NCBI RefSeq assembly: GCF_013282095.1
Contig: NZ_BLTJ01000017.1
Coordinates: 1 to 58,555, forward strand
DNA length: 58,555 bases
Direction of reading: 5' to 3'
From: Enterocloster alcoholdehydrogenati
GTDB lineage: Bacteria; Bacillota; Clostridia; Lachnospirales; Lachnospiraceae
Shown here: positions 12,649 to 19,582 of the stretch, piece by piece
Layout of the letters: each line of letters starts with the position of its first letter
How positions within the stretch are numbered: the first letter of the stretch is position 1
Made by a program: the position numbers and the translations under genes
Notes under the pieces: model-generated
What the model saw: the letters and a program-made list of their open reading frames with translations, nothing else
Databases searched by the model: none
What the model was told of the DNA's origin: nothing

Positions 12649-13536
12649 ATGCATAATGCAATGCTGGAGGTTTTTGTAGAGGTTGCAGATCGGGGCAGCT
12701 TTACAAAAGCAGCGGAAACCTTATACATATCTTCTACCGCTATTATGAAACAGATGAATATTTTAGAGGAACATCTGGGATTGCAGCTTCTCATACGGAC
12801 CCCGCGGGGCATCCATTTGACCGAAGCAGGCAAATCCATTTATAAAGACGCAAAATTTATGATACAGTATTCCAAAGAAGCCATTGATCGTGCTTATCAG
12901 GCACAGGCCGCAAACCGGCAGATCATCCGAGTAGGAACCTCCGCTTTATATCCATGTAAAAATCTGATGGATCTGTGGAGTCAGATAAGCGATGAATATC
13001 CTGAATTTCGGCTGAAGGTAGTTCCTTTTGAGGATACAAACACTGGAACCGCTTACCGGGATGTGGGAAAAAAATTTGATTTAATAACTGGCAGCTATGA
13101 CCCTTTCGCTGCGGATAATCGCTGCCAGTTTCTTGAATTGGGAAAACACCGTTTCTGCCTTGCTATGTCTAAAAAGCATCGTTTATCCCAAATGGAAAGC
13201 CTCTCTATGACAGACCTGTACGGAGAAACATTGATGATCATGAAACCAGGAAACAGTCCGATCAATGATCAGGTCCGTCACGATATAGAAAAAGAGCATC
13301 CACAAATTAATCTTGTAGATGCTCCACACTATTACGATATTGAAGTATTTAATTATTGTGAAGAAAATGACTATATACTGCTGACATTGGAAGGCTGGAA
13401 TGATATTCACCCCTCCTTAATTACCATTCCTTTTCAGGTTCCCTATTGTATCCCATATGGCATTGTTTATTCCACGGAACCAGGGGATGGGGTACAGCAT
13501 TTCTTAGATATTGTGTCATCCATTCTTCACAAGTAG
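12649..13536 (+). CDS. LysR-family transcriptional regulator
   Basis: A 295-residue LTTR. The N-terminal helix-turn-helix is FTKAAETLYISSTAIMKQ (about residues 17-34), followed by the dimer helix and a periplasmic-binding-like effector domain from about residue 90. It has its own strong promoter and an AAGGAGGG site. It sits divergently to the flavodoxin/aldo-keto reductase operon, so it likely controls that operon and itself through the palindrome between them. The effector is unknown. It is the last chromosomal gene before the ICE. Confidence 0.88.
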   Translation: MHNAMLEVFVEVADRGSFTKAAETLYISSTAIMKQMNILEEHLGLQLLIRTPRGIHLTEAGKSIYKDAKFMIQYSKEAIDRAYQAQAANRQIIRVGTSALYPCKNLMDLWSQISDEYPEFRLKVVPFEDTNTGTAYRDVGKKFDLITGSYDPFAADNRCQFLELGKHRFCLAMSKKHRLSQMESLSMTDLYGETLMIMKPGNSPINDQVRHDIEKEHPQINLVDAPHYYDIEVFNYCEENDYILLTLEGWNDIHPSLITIPFQVPYCIPYGIVYSTEPGDGVQHFLDIVSSILHK

Positions 13537-13542
13537 ACTCGT

Positions 13543-13716
13543 GGTTATCCCAAAGTCGGGATAATCATGGCAAGCAATGCCGGTGTTAATACACACCGGC
13601 TCGCAGAGCAGAAAATCCCTCCGTGATTTTCCGCTCCGCTTGCTTGCCTGGGGCAGCGCCCCCAAGCCCCTTTGAACACAGAATTTCATTCTGTGGCCGC
13701 GCGTTCTTACGAACGC
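13543..13716. repeat. Cluster of six short inverted repeats after lysR
   Basis: Successive hairpins: GGTTATCCC/GGGATAATC (13543-13566, one mismatch), GCCGGTGT/ACACCGGC (13579-13600), GAAAATC/GATTTTC (13611-13631), GGGGC/GCCCC (13650-13662), CACAGAAT/ATTCTGTG (13677-13695), GCGTTC/GAACGC (13701-13716). All but the first are perfect. No reading frame fits. It may be the ICE terminus, the original 3' flank of the relaxase gene, or a terminator array. Confidence 0.6.
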
Positions 13717-13720
13717 TTTG

Positions 13721-13875
13721 GACCCGGATTAGCTCACCGCTGGCCGTGGTCTTTTTCTTCCAGTAATTTTGCATACTCCGTCTGCAACTCTTTGACCTTG
13801 GGCAATTTCTTAGAGTATCCTGCTTTGCGGTATACCACATAAACCTCACGGGTCTTGGCATAGTTTTCGATATAA
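13721..13875 (-). pseudogene. Internally deleted copy of the relaxase 3' end
   Basis: The sequence from GACCCGGATTAGCTCACCG onward matches the end of the relaxase gene beginning at 15874, but with two internal deletions. It keeps the terminal GHGQR-coding end, then the coding stretch for KLPKVKDLQMEYTKLLEE, then that for YSRKF to AKTREVYVAYRK. About 150 bases remain. It therefore brackets the RloA/RloB pair together with the true relaxase 3' end. Nothing here is likely to be translated. Confidence 0.75.
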
Positions 13876-13903
13876 GTGCCATAGGTCAGACCCCCTCAAA
13901 AGG

Positions 13904-13927
13904 AAAACGGCCTGCCGAAGCAGACCG
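13904..13927 (-). terminator. Rho-independent terminator after rloB
   Basis: On the minus strand the stem CGGTCTGC-TTCG-GCAGGCCG (one G-T pair) is followed by TTTTCCTTTT. It closes the RloA/RloB operon 20 bases past its stop. Confidence 0.75.
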
Positions 13928-13947
13928 CCTTGTACTAATTATCTGTT

Positions 13948-14577
13948 TTATGTTCTTTTACTGTTCAAAAACTCAACCAACTCATAGACCGTTGTTACCG
14001 GATTACTATCCCGGCAAATCACAGCAACATGATCTCTGCTTAACCGCTGAACCCGTTCTTTTGCACGTTGAATGGCCTCTGACTGATGTCCCTGCAATTC
14101 TTCAAAAACATCCTCGCTTTTTCCGTAATTCTCCAAATATCCTTTATTCTTCAAGATGTCGATCACCGCAGCAGAGTCCTTCAAATATCCACTCCGCTTT
14201 TCAAAATGGAGTAGATACCAATATTCAAATGCCGGATTGGAATATGCGATTTTATACCCGTGCTTCTTGGCATACAAAATTGCTGCCTGAAGCTCAGAAT
14301 CTTTATTATCATCGCAGTCAAATACGCACCACAGCTGATCTCCGTCTTTCGGATAATAATCCGCTTGAGAAATCAAAGACTTCGCGTGTTTCACCAAATG
14401 TTCAGCTGCCTTATGCTTCGATGAAATCGGTATAATATCAACCAGGCAATTCCGTGAACGGAAATGTTTGAAATAAAGCGTTTCCGTTTCTTTACCTTCA
14501 CAAATGATATAAATAATCGGTTTACGCTTACGCCGGGTAACTTTATTGGGATCATACTCTTTCCTCATCTTACTCAC
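13948..14577 (-). CDS. rloB: RloB-family TOPRIM-like protein
   Basis: A 209-residue RloB-type protein with TOPRIM-like motifs: the acidic glutamate in IICEGKETE (residues 25-31) and the DxD pair in WCVFDCDDN (Asp87, Asp89). TOPRIM folds bind a metal and cut or act on nucleic acid. It overlaps the ATPase gene by 4 bases (ATGA), so the two are translated together, as in RloA/RloB and the related ATPase-TOPRIM phage-defence pairs (PARIS, OLD/Gabija-like). A defence role is inferred from architecture, not shown here. Confidence 0.82.
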   Translation of the reverse strand: MSKMRKEYDPNKVTRRKRKPIIYIICEGKETETLYFKHFRSRNCLVDIIPISSKHKAAEHLVKHAKSLISQADYYPKDGDQLWCVFDCDDNKDSELQAAILYAKKHGYKIAYSNPAFEYWYLLHFEKRSGYLKDSAAVIDILKNKGYLENYGKSEDVFEELQGHQSEAIQRAKERVQRLSRDHVAVICRDSNPVTTVYELVEFLNSKRT

Positions 14578-15743
14578 TCGGCGTCACCTCCGATAAAAGG
14601 GATCGCACCAAACCGTCCCTGAAGATAACCCTTGCGCACATTTTCTCCTTTTCTTGGCGAAAAAGAAGCAAGTGAATAAAGCTCTGTTGCACAAGTCCTG
14701 TCATTCTTTTCGGCAAACCAAATCTGATCTCTTCGGAAAAAATTCAAGTCGAGCAGCATTGCGTCATGTGTTGTAAAAAGCAACTGTGCGCCCTTTGTAT
14801 TGATGCTCTTATCCTGAACCATTTCAATGAGCCGCCTGGTCAAAAGAGGATGAAGGCTATCTTCAATTTCATCTACAACCAAAAGCGCGCCATTCTCAAG
14901 TGCCTGCAGCCAGCCCCCGATTCGGGCAAAAAAGTGTTGTGTACCAGCAGACTCCTGCTCCATGAAAAGCTGGAAATATTCTGTTGTTCCATCTTCGTTC
15001 ATGATTCGATGGGTTGTCGTAATAACCGGTATCTTTCCTTGACTATTCTTGATTGCAACATCAGTGATTCCAAGATCGGCAAACAGCAATTCTTTTAAGA
15101 TACGCGCCTTCTTATCATCGCCGCTGGCAATCTGGGCAACGGTTTCTGAAGCAGCTGGTTTTTCATCCATCAGAAAGGTCAGCTTTTCGAGAAACCACCG
15201 ATAAGCATTTTCCGTCTCTGGCAGATTCCAGTCATTAGAGGATACCAGATAGAGCTTGTTATCCGGCGTCCGGTTGCTCAGAGTCATTTGCTCATTTACA
15301 TTTTCCCGGAACTCATATACGCCATCTTCTCTGGAAAAAATCAGAGCTTCACGGCCATTCGGCCAATGGAAAAGGTATTCTTTGTAAATCTTTTTAGCAT
15401 CAAAAGAGAAACCATATGCGTAACGAACTCCTTGAAAAATAAACACGATCTCAAAAGTTGTCGCTTCTTTCATGCCGCCAAATGGCTCCCACGGCAGCTT
15501 TTGCCCCTTAGATGCCTTTGCCGCATTGCCTGCTACCATTTCCCTCATGGTCATCATTGCGTGTAGCACATTGCTCTTTCCAGCAGCATTGGCACCGTAA
15601 ATCGCAAGTGCAGGCAGCAATGCTTTCTTTGCGTCTGGATGAAGCAAATATTCTTCAAATGATTTATCCTTGGAGGCCGCAAAACTGATCACGGCACTGT
15701 TTTTTATGGATCTATGATTTTCAACTGTAAACTGTATCAGCAT
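14574..15743 (-). CDS. rloA: RloA-like AAA (SMC/OLD-type) ATPase
   Basis: A 389-residue ABC/SMC-like ATPase of the AAA_15/AAA_21 group. The start MLIQFTVENHRSIK follows AGGAGGT by 8 bases; the longer frame start has none. Walker A is GANAAGKSN (residues 50-58), Walker B is LLVVDEIEDSLHP near residue 290, and LLFTTHDAMLLD is the H-loop near 330. Such ATPases sense a trigger and hold or release the paired TOPRIM effector. It has its own strong promoter. Base composition is more AT-rich upstream than in the ICE core, consistent with cargo. Confidence 0.85.
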   Translation of the reverse strand: MLIQFTVENHRSIKNSAVISFAASKDKSFEEYLLHPDAKKALLPALAIYGANAAGKSNVLHAMMTMREMVAGNAAKASKGQKLPWEPFGGMKEATTFEIVFIFQGVRYAYGFSFDAKKIYKEYLFHWPNGREALIFSREDGVYEFRENVNEQMTLSNRTPDNKLYLVSSNDWNLPETENAYRWFLEKLTFLMDEKPAASETVAQIASGDDKKARILKELLFADLGITDVAIKNSQGKIPVITTTHRIMNEDGTTEYFQLFMEQESAGTQHFFARIGGWLQALENGALLVVDEIEDSLHPLLTRRLIEMVQDKSINTKGAQLLFTTHDAMLLDLNFFRRDQIWFAEKNDRTCATELYSLASFSPRKGENVRKGYLQGRFGAIPFIGGDAE

Positions 15744-15786
15744 AAATGAATACCTCCTATGCTCAGTATCCGCATTTTCAGTAATC

Positions 15787-15815
15787 ATTATAACAGTAAA
15801 AAACGTTCAAGTCAA
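15787..15815 (-). promoter_or_regulatory. Sigma-A promoter of the rloA-rloB operon
   Basis: On the minus strand TTGACT (15810-15815), a 17-bp spacer and TATAAT (15787-15792) lie 45 bases before the rloA start. The pair is expressed independently of the transfer operon. Confidence 0.75.
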
Positions 15816-15884
15816 TTTTTATAGATTGATTACGCATTTTTTCTGCAAAAATATCAATTAAATTTTCTTTTGACCCAGACCAGC

Positions 15885-17300
15885 TTACCGCTGGCCGTGG
15901 TCTTTTTCTTTTTCAGCATCCTGTTCTGCTTCCATTTTCAGTATCCGATCCACATTAGCCTTTGCCATTAAACGCTCCCGCATTTCCTCACGAGAATGCC
16001 GGTACTCGGCATAGATCTTTTTCTTTTCTTCCAGTAATTTTGTATACTCCATCTGCAAATCTTTAACCTTGGGCAGCTTCTTGATGCCCATCTCATCAAA
16101 AGCATTTTTGGCAGCCTGATGGAGCAGGATTTCCTCCTCGTGTTCCTCCCTGAATTTCCTAGAGTAGCCTGCCTTGCGGTATGCCACATAGACCTCACGG
16201 GTCTTGGCATAGTTTACGATGTGAGTACGCAGAACGGCAATCTCTGCCATGCGTTTCTCCGCCGCCTTGATCTGAGCCGAAAGCTCATGGTGGTGTGCCG
16301 TGGCAGCCGCAGCCTTTTCTTCCAAAACCGCGTACTCCAGCAGGTCATGCTCTGACAGGTAATTCATGGTCTGTGCCATCTGCTTCAGATTGAAAACCTT
16401 GGCCCACCTTGCATAACCAGCACCTTTTCCGGCCTGCAATTTTGCCTGAATATCCACCAGTAGATTAACCTTCGGCGGCTCTGCCTGTGTGGCCGTTTTC
16501 TTTCGTGGTGTATGCTGTTTTTTACCAGCCAGCACCGCACGGATTTCCGCTTCACTATACCCGTCTCCCAGCCGCTCGTCCATACGGGCTACATTCTTCC
16601 AGCCAGGTGCTTTCAGGCGAATGGCTTTCCCACGTCTGGATACTTCACAGCCCATTTCTATAAGCATTTTTAATAGTTCTTCAAAATCAGCAGGTTTCTG
16701 CTCCAATGCCAGGTCGATCATCATCCTGAGCTGTTCTCGATGGGATGGCTTTGCCTGATCTCCCAGCCACTTGTTATAACATTTTCCGTGGGGTTTTGGA
16801 TTCTCTACAATCGACAATCCATTTTCAACGCAGATCGTATCACTCAACTTCCGAACCGCTTTGGTACTGCCCCAAAAGTTACGGAACTTCCGGTCACAGT
16901 CCGTATTAACCGCCGACCAGATGATGTGATTATGGATATGGGATTTATCAATATGCGTGCAGACCACAAAGGCGTGATTACCCTTGGTGAACCGTTTGGC
17001 AAATTCTACACCCAATCGGTTGGCTTCTTCCGGTGTGATCTCTCCAGGCTTAAAAGACTGGCGAACATGATAAGCGATCACATCATCTGCTCCTCGCGTC
17101 CGTCCGGTGGCAGCAATGTACTGGCGCTTTGCCAGCAGAAACTCTGCGTCAGCAGTCCGGCTGTCACACTCATATCCTGTGATGAGTCTGCCGTTGTCTG
17201 TCTTTTGCGGATTTGCTGCATAGTCAATGATGTCGCTGATTGCCTGGCTTTCTGTACGGCCTTTGCCAGTATGCAGCGGCATGATGCGTGTGGTTGCCAT
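15885..17300 (-). CDS. MOBP-type relaxase (Tn1549/CTn-like)
   Basis: A 471-residue relaxase that nicks oriT and pilots the strand during conjugation. Motif I has Tyr27 in IIDYAANP; motif III is HIDKSHIHNHII (His116, His121, His123, His125), the metal-binding histidines. The C-terminal half is charged coiled coil. The length matches Tn1549-type relaxases. MobC is encoded upstream in the same operon. It appears intact, unlike many downstream transfer genes. Its 3' end is partly duplicated at 13721-13875. It ends with TAA. Confidence 0.9.
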   Translation of the reverse strand: MATTRIMPLHTGKGRTESQAISDIIDYAANPQKTDNGRLITGYECDSRTADAEFLLAKRQYIAATGRTRGADDVIAYHVRQSFKPGEITPEEANRLGVEFAKRFTKGNHAFVVCTHIDKSHIHNHIIWSAVNTDCDRKFRNFWGSTKAVRKLSDTICVENGLSIVENPKPHGKCYNKWLGDQAKPSHREQLRMMIDLALEQKPADFEELLKMLIEMGCEVSRRGKAIRLKAPGWKNVARMDERLGDGYSEAEIRAVLAGKKQHTPRKKTATQAEPPKVNLLVDIQAKLQAGKGAGYARWAKVFNLKQMAQTMNYLSEHDLLEYAVLEEKAAAATAHHHELSAQIKAAEKRMAEIAVLRTHIVNYAKTREVYVAYRKAGYSRKFREEHEEEILLHQAAKNAFDEMGIKKLPKVKDLQMEYTKLLEEKKKIYAEYRHSREEMRERLMAKANVDRILKMEAEQDAEKEKDHGQR

Positions 17301-17348
17301 AGCAATTCTCCTCTCGAAATGTTTTTTCTAAACTCTTTGCTCCTATCG

Positions 17349-17377
17349 TTGAAATAAGTTCTCCAAATGGGTATAAT
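17349..17377 (+). promoter_or_regulatory. Strong divergent promoter upstream of the relaxase
   Basis: TTGAAA (17349-17354), a 17-bp spacer and TATAAT (17372-17377) on the plus strand point away from the relaxase gene. AAAGGAGGG and an ATG follow at 17400-17416. It is the only clear plus-strand promoter in the ICE transfer region. Confidence 0.7.
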
Positions 17378-17413
17378 ATAGAGAAACTACCAATACCCCA
17401 AAGGAGGGATTTT

Positions 17414-17464
17414 ATGATAGAACAACTAATTACTGAAAAATGTAAATTCCATCATGTATGGTAA
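17414..17464 (+). CDS. 16-codon leader-like peptide
   Basis: MIEQLITEKCKFHHVW with a perfect AAGGAGGG site and promoter. A second open stretch in another frame (17454-17558, 34 codons, starting MYGNTTHETIHET) overlaps its end, so this may be one small gene with a frameshift, or a leader peptide. I do not recognise either product. Confidence 0.35.
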   Translation: MIEQLITEKCKFHHVW

Positions 17465-17466
17465 TA

Positions 17467-17502
17467 CCACACATGAGACCATACATGAAACCGCACATGA
17501 TG
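17467..17502. repeat. Three 12-bp tandem repeats
   Basis: Units CCACACATGAGA, CCATACATGAAA and CCGCACATGATG. In the 34-codon frame they encode HET-type repeats. They lie between the relaxase gene and the CD1845 gene, where protein-binding repeats of an oriT could also be expected. Confidence 0.55.
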
Positions 17503-17601
17503 AACTTATGCCAGGCAAACATAGTCAGCTGTTAGAGTTTTGTTTGGAAGCCAAATGACAATCCCAGACAAACCAAAGAGCAGAAAACAAAAATATATTA
17601 C

Positions 17602-17658
17602 TGTTTATTCCGAATAAACAAAGGCGCAGGATCTTGGTACACCCCATCGTCCTGCGTC
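17602..17658. terminator. Perfect 19-bp palindrome followed by bidirectional terminator
   Basis: TGTTTATTC-C-GAATAAACA (17602-17620) is perfect. Next, GGCGCAGGA/TCCTGCGTC (17623-17631 and 17650-17658) forms a hairpin with T-rich flanks on both strands. It separates the relaxase gene from the upstream operon. The rest of 17301-17669 holds the small plus-strand unit described separately and nothing else that I can see. Confidence 0.6.
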
Positions 17659-17669
17659 TCTTTTACTTC

Positions 17670-17981
17670 CTATCCATACACTCTGTCCTGAATTGCAAAT
17701 TTTAAATCCTGAACCTTTCCAAGCAGCCAAATCGCCGCCATCGGCAGTCCAAAAGGAGAAATCAGAAACGCCATCACCAGTGCGATGATTCCATTCTGTC
17801 TGGGACCTACAATCAGCATTACCACGCCCAAAAAGGCAATGATCGTGCTGACCAGTCCAAGCACCAGCCCGGATAAGTAAACAATCCCCACGCAAATCCA
17901 GATAAACAAAGTCAGTGCCAGAAGCACCGGAGCCATCAAAATTTTCAACAGCAGTTTTAAAAAGAACAGGACTATCCGCAT
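17670..17981 (-). CDS. CD1845-family membrane protein
   Basis: A 103-residue protein made largely of hydrophobic segments (three or four membrane helices, for example VLLALTLFIWICVGIVYLSG), of the CD1845 family found in Tn1549-like ICEs next to the relaxase. The start MRIVLFF follows GGAGGGAATCACA. Function unknown; probably an accessory membrane protein of conjugation. It overlaps the previous gene by 10 bases and ends with TAG, which shows that TAG is a normal stop in this element. Confidence 0.75.
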   Translation of the reverse strand: MRIVLFFLKLLLKILMAPVLLALTLFIWICVGIVYLSGLVLGLVSTIIAFLGVVMLIVGPRQNGIIALVMAFLISPFGLPMAAIWLLGKVQDLKFAIQDRVYG

Positions 17982-18283
17982 TGTGATTCCTCCCTCCATC
18001 GTTCCCGAAGTTTCTGGCAGAACACTTCCACCTGTATTTCATCTTCCTTTGTCAGTTCCCGGCGCCCCTTTGTCAGCCGCAGTTCCTCACAACCCCGATA
18101 ATCGGCAAGCAGAATTTCAAACAGTTCTTCCGGTGTCCGGCCAAGAATCCCATCTGCACAGTACATGGAATCCCCGTTCCATGCCACACGAAGATACCCC
18201 CGGCTGCATTTCAAGACTTCTTCCTCCGGATCGCAAGCCAGATAATCCCGGAAGATCTTCAATACCTTTTCAAAGGTCTGCAT
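17972..18283 (-). CDS. Conserved small protein of mobile elements, paralogue of 55441-55740
   Basis: 103 residues with no catalytic motif. TFEKVLKIFRDYL at the N terminus and a charged C-terminal helix (KRELT-like REL followed by CQKLRERW) match the protein at 55441-55740 in the inner element (TFEKVLKVFQAYL, KRELTV, CRELLEKC). The two thus form a family shared by both elements. Cytoplasmic, function unknown. It ends with TAG and overlaps CD1845. Confidence 0.65.
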   Translation of the reverse strand: MQTFEKVLKIFRDYLACDPEEEVLKCSRGYLRVAWNGDSMYCADGILGRTPEELFEILLADYRGCEELRLTKGRRELTKEDEIQVEVFCQKLRERWREESQCG

Positions 18284-18433
18284 CTATTCTCACTCCTTTG
18301 CGGCAATCTATTTTCTATCTCTATTATCCGATACACACCTGCAAAACACAAGGATACGGGCAAAAAGAAAAAGCGGGGAAGGTGCAGCAAAGAAATGCCG
18401 TCCCTCCCTCCGCAAATGGGGTACAAATCCCAG

Positions 18434-18772
18434 TCAGGACAGTTTTGCAAGCTGGGTCAATATCTTGCTAAGCCCCTCCCAAATCTGTTCCTGTCGTTTG
18501 GATATTTCCTCCAGATCAGCATCATAAATCCGACCGGTTTCATGTACTCTGCGCGTCAGCTGATTGAGGTTATTGCTGGAGTAACGCATAAGAGAACGCA
18601 GTTCCTTTAATTCTGGCAGCTCCAGTGTTACCACATACCCATCAATGGCCATCTTCCGCAGATACGCACTCAGATTTTTCGTTCCATATTGTGCCATCTT
18701 CTCCTGAATGAGTTCCATTTCTTTCGCAGACACCCAAAACAAAACCGGCACATCCCGTTTCCGCTTCGCCAT
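18434..18772 (-). CDS. mobC: MobC-family mobilization protein
   Basis: A 112-residue relaxosome accessory protein with the MobC core NLNQLTRRVHETGRI (residues 75-89) and an N-terminal ribbon-helix-helix-like segment (FWVSAKEMELIQEKMAQYG). MobC proteins bind oriT and help the relaxase melt DNA. It lies two bases after the DUF3849 gene, on the same strand as the relaxase. About 150 bases to the next gene hold no recognisable gene. Confidence 0.85.
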   Translation of the reverse strand: MAKRKRDVPVLFWVSAKEMELIQEKMAQYGTKNLSAYLRKMAIDGYVVTLELPELKELRSLMRYSSNNLNQLTRRVHETGRIYDADLEEISKRQEQIWEGLSKILTQLAKLS

Positions 18773-18774
18773 AC

Positions 18775-19581
18775 TTACCGCTCCAGTTCTCGTTTTTTTG
18801 GAGCAGCAGGCTTATGGGCTGGTGGTTCCTGCTTGAGTTTTTGGAGGATGGAATGTTTCTCTGGCTTCTGGACAGCTTTTCTGACCTGATTTGTAAACAA
18901 GTCAAGCAATCCAGGGTTGACTTTATCCACCACCAGATAGACATTGCGGCGGAACGTTTCTTCGTCCTGCGGCATGGGAATGTTTGCCGCCCACGTCCTG
19001 TTAGCAGAGGAAATACGCCCATCTCTGTGTTTATGTGAAATCGTGTTGGCAAGGATAAACTGCACCCGCTCTGCTCCAAATTTCTCCATCACTTCTTTCA
19101 CCGCAGCTTCTGTATTCAGCCGGTTGGCTCCATAATGGCCGTTGATGGCCTGTTCAATGGCAGCTTTGCAGGAAAAATTCGCCTGGTCGGACAGCCAATA
19201 TGCGTCTGTTTCTCCATGCTCGGCAGCGTATGCGGCAGAATGAAGATAAACGAACAGCGGATTGAGTTCCTCCGGCTCCCTGCATACCTCATTGGCCCGA
19301 CTTTCAATGCTGTCCCGGATCACATCCATATAGCCGGTCTCCAGCTTTTCAAAATAACGGTACACATCCTCCAGCGGTGAAAGGGATTCCAAGAGAGCCT
19401 GTGCCTGAGCATCGGTCAGCACCAGTTCCTCCATCGCCATCACGATGTCCTCGCGGATGGTGTACTCATAGGCATGGTTTAAGACTTCTTCCGGGGGCTG
19501 GCTTTTCAGCCAGTCCCGGAACTTGTCCTGTTCGGTAGCCATCTTTTCATAAAGGGCTGTATTCAGATCGTTGGTATTCAT
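18775..19581 (-). CDS. DUF3849 domain protein
   Basis: About 268 residues. It has the DUF3848-like N-terminal part (LYEKMATEQDKFRDWLKSQ) and the DUF3849 part with LFVYLHSAAYAAEHGE, a combination found almost only in Tn1549/CTn-type elements. The C terminus is basic and low in complexity (PAAPKKRELER). No enzyme motif. The start MNTNDL is used, with GGAGGTGCGATAAC just upstream. It begins right after the methylase-helicase stop, so co-translation is likely. Function unknown. Confidence 0.75.
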   Translation of the reverse strand: MNTNDLNTALYEKMATEQDKFRDWLKSQPPEEVLNHAYEYTIREDIVMAMEELVLTDAQAQALLESLSPLEDVYRYFEKLETGYMDVIRDSIESRANEVCREPEELNPLFVYLHSAAYAAEHGETDAYWLSDQANFSCKAAIEQAINGHYGANRLNTEAAVKEVMEKFGAERVQFILANTISHKHRDGRISSANRTWAANIPMPQDEETFRRNVYLVVDKVNPGLLDLFTNQVRKAVQKPEKHSILQKLKQEPPAHKPAAPKKRELER

Positions 19582-19582
19582 G

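Noticed and set aside
13586-13882. A 98-codon frame overlapping the relaxase remnant
   Set aside because: It reads the degraded relaxase end in a different frame and runs into the hairpin array; the product is low-complexity and has no proper start signal.
17467-17502. CRISPR-like repeat array
   Set aside because: The units are tandem 12-mers without spacers and there are no cas genes; no CRISPR array is visible anywhere in the window.
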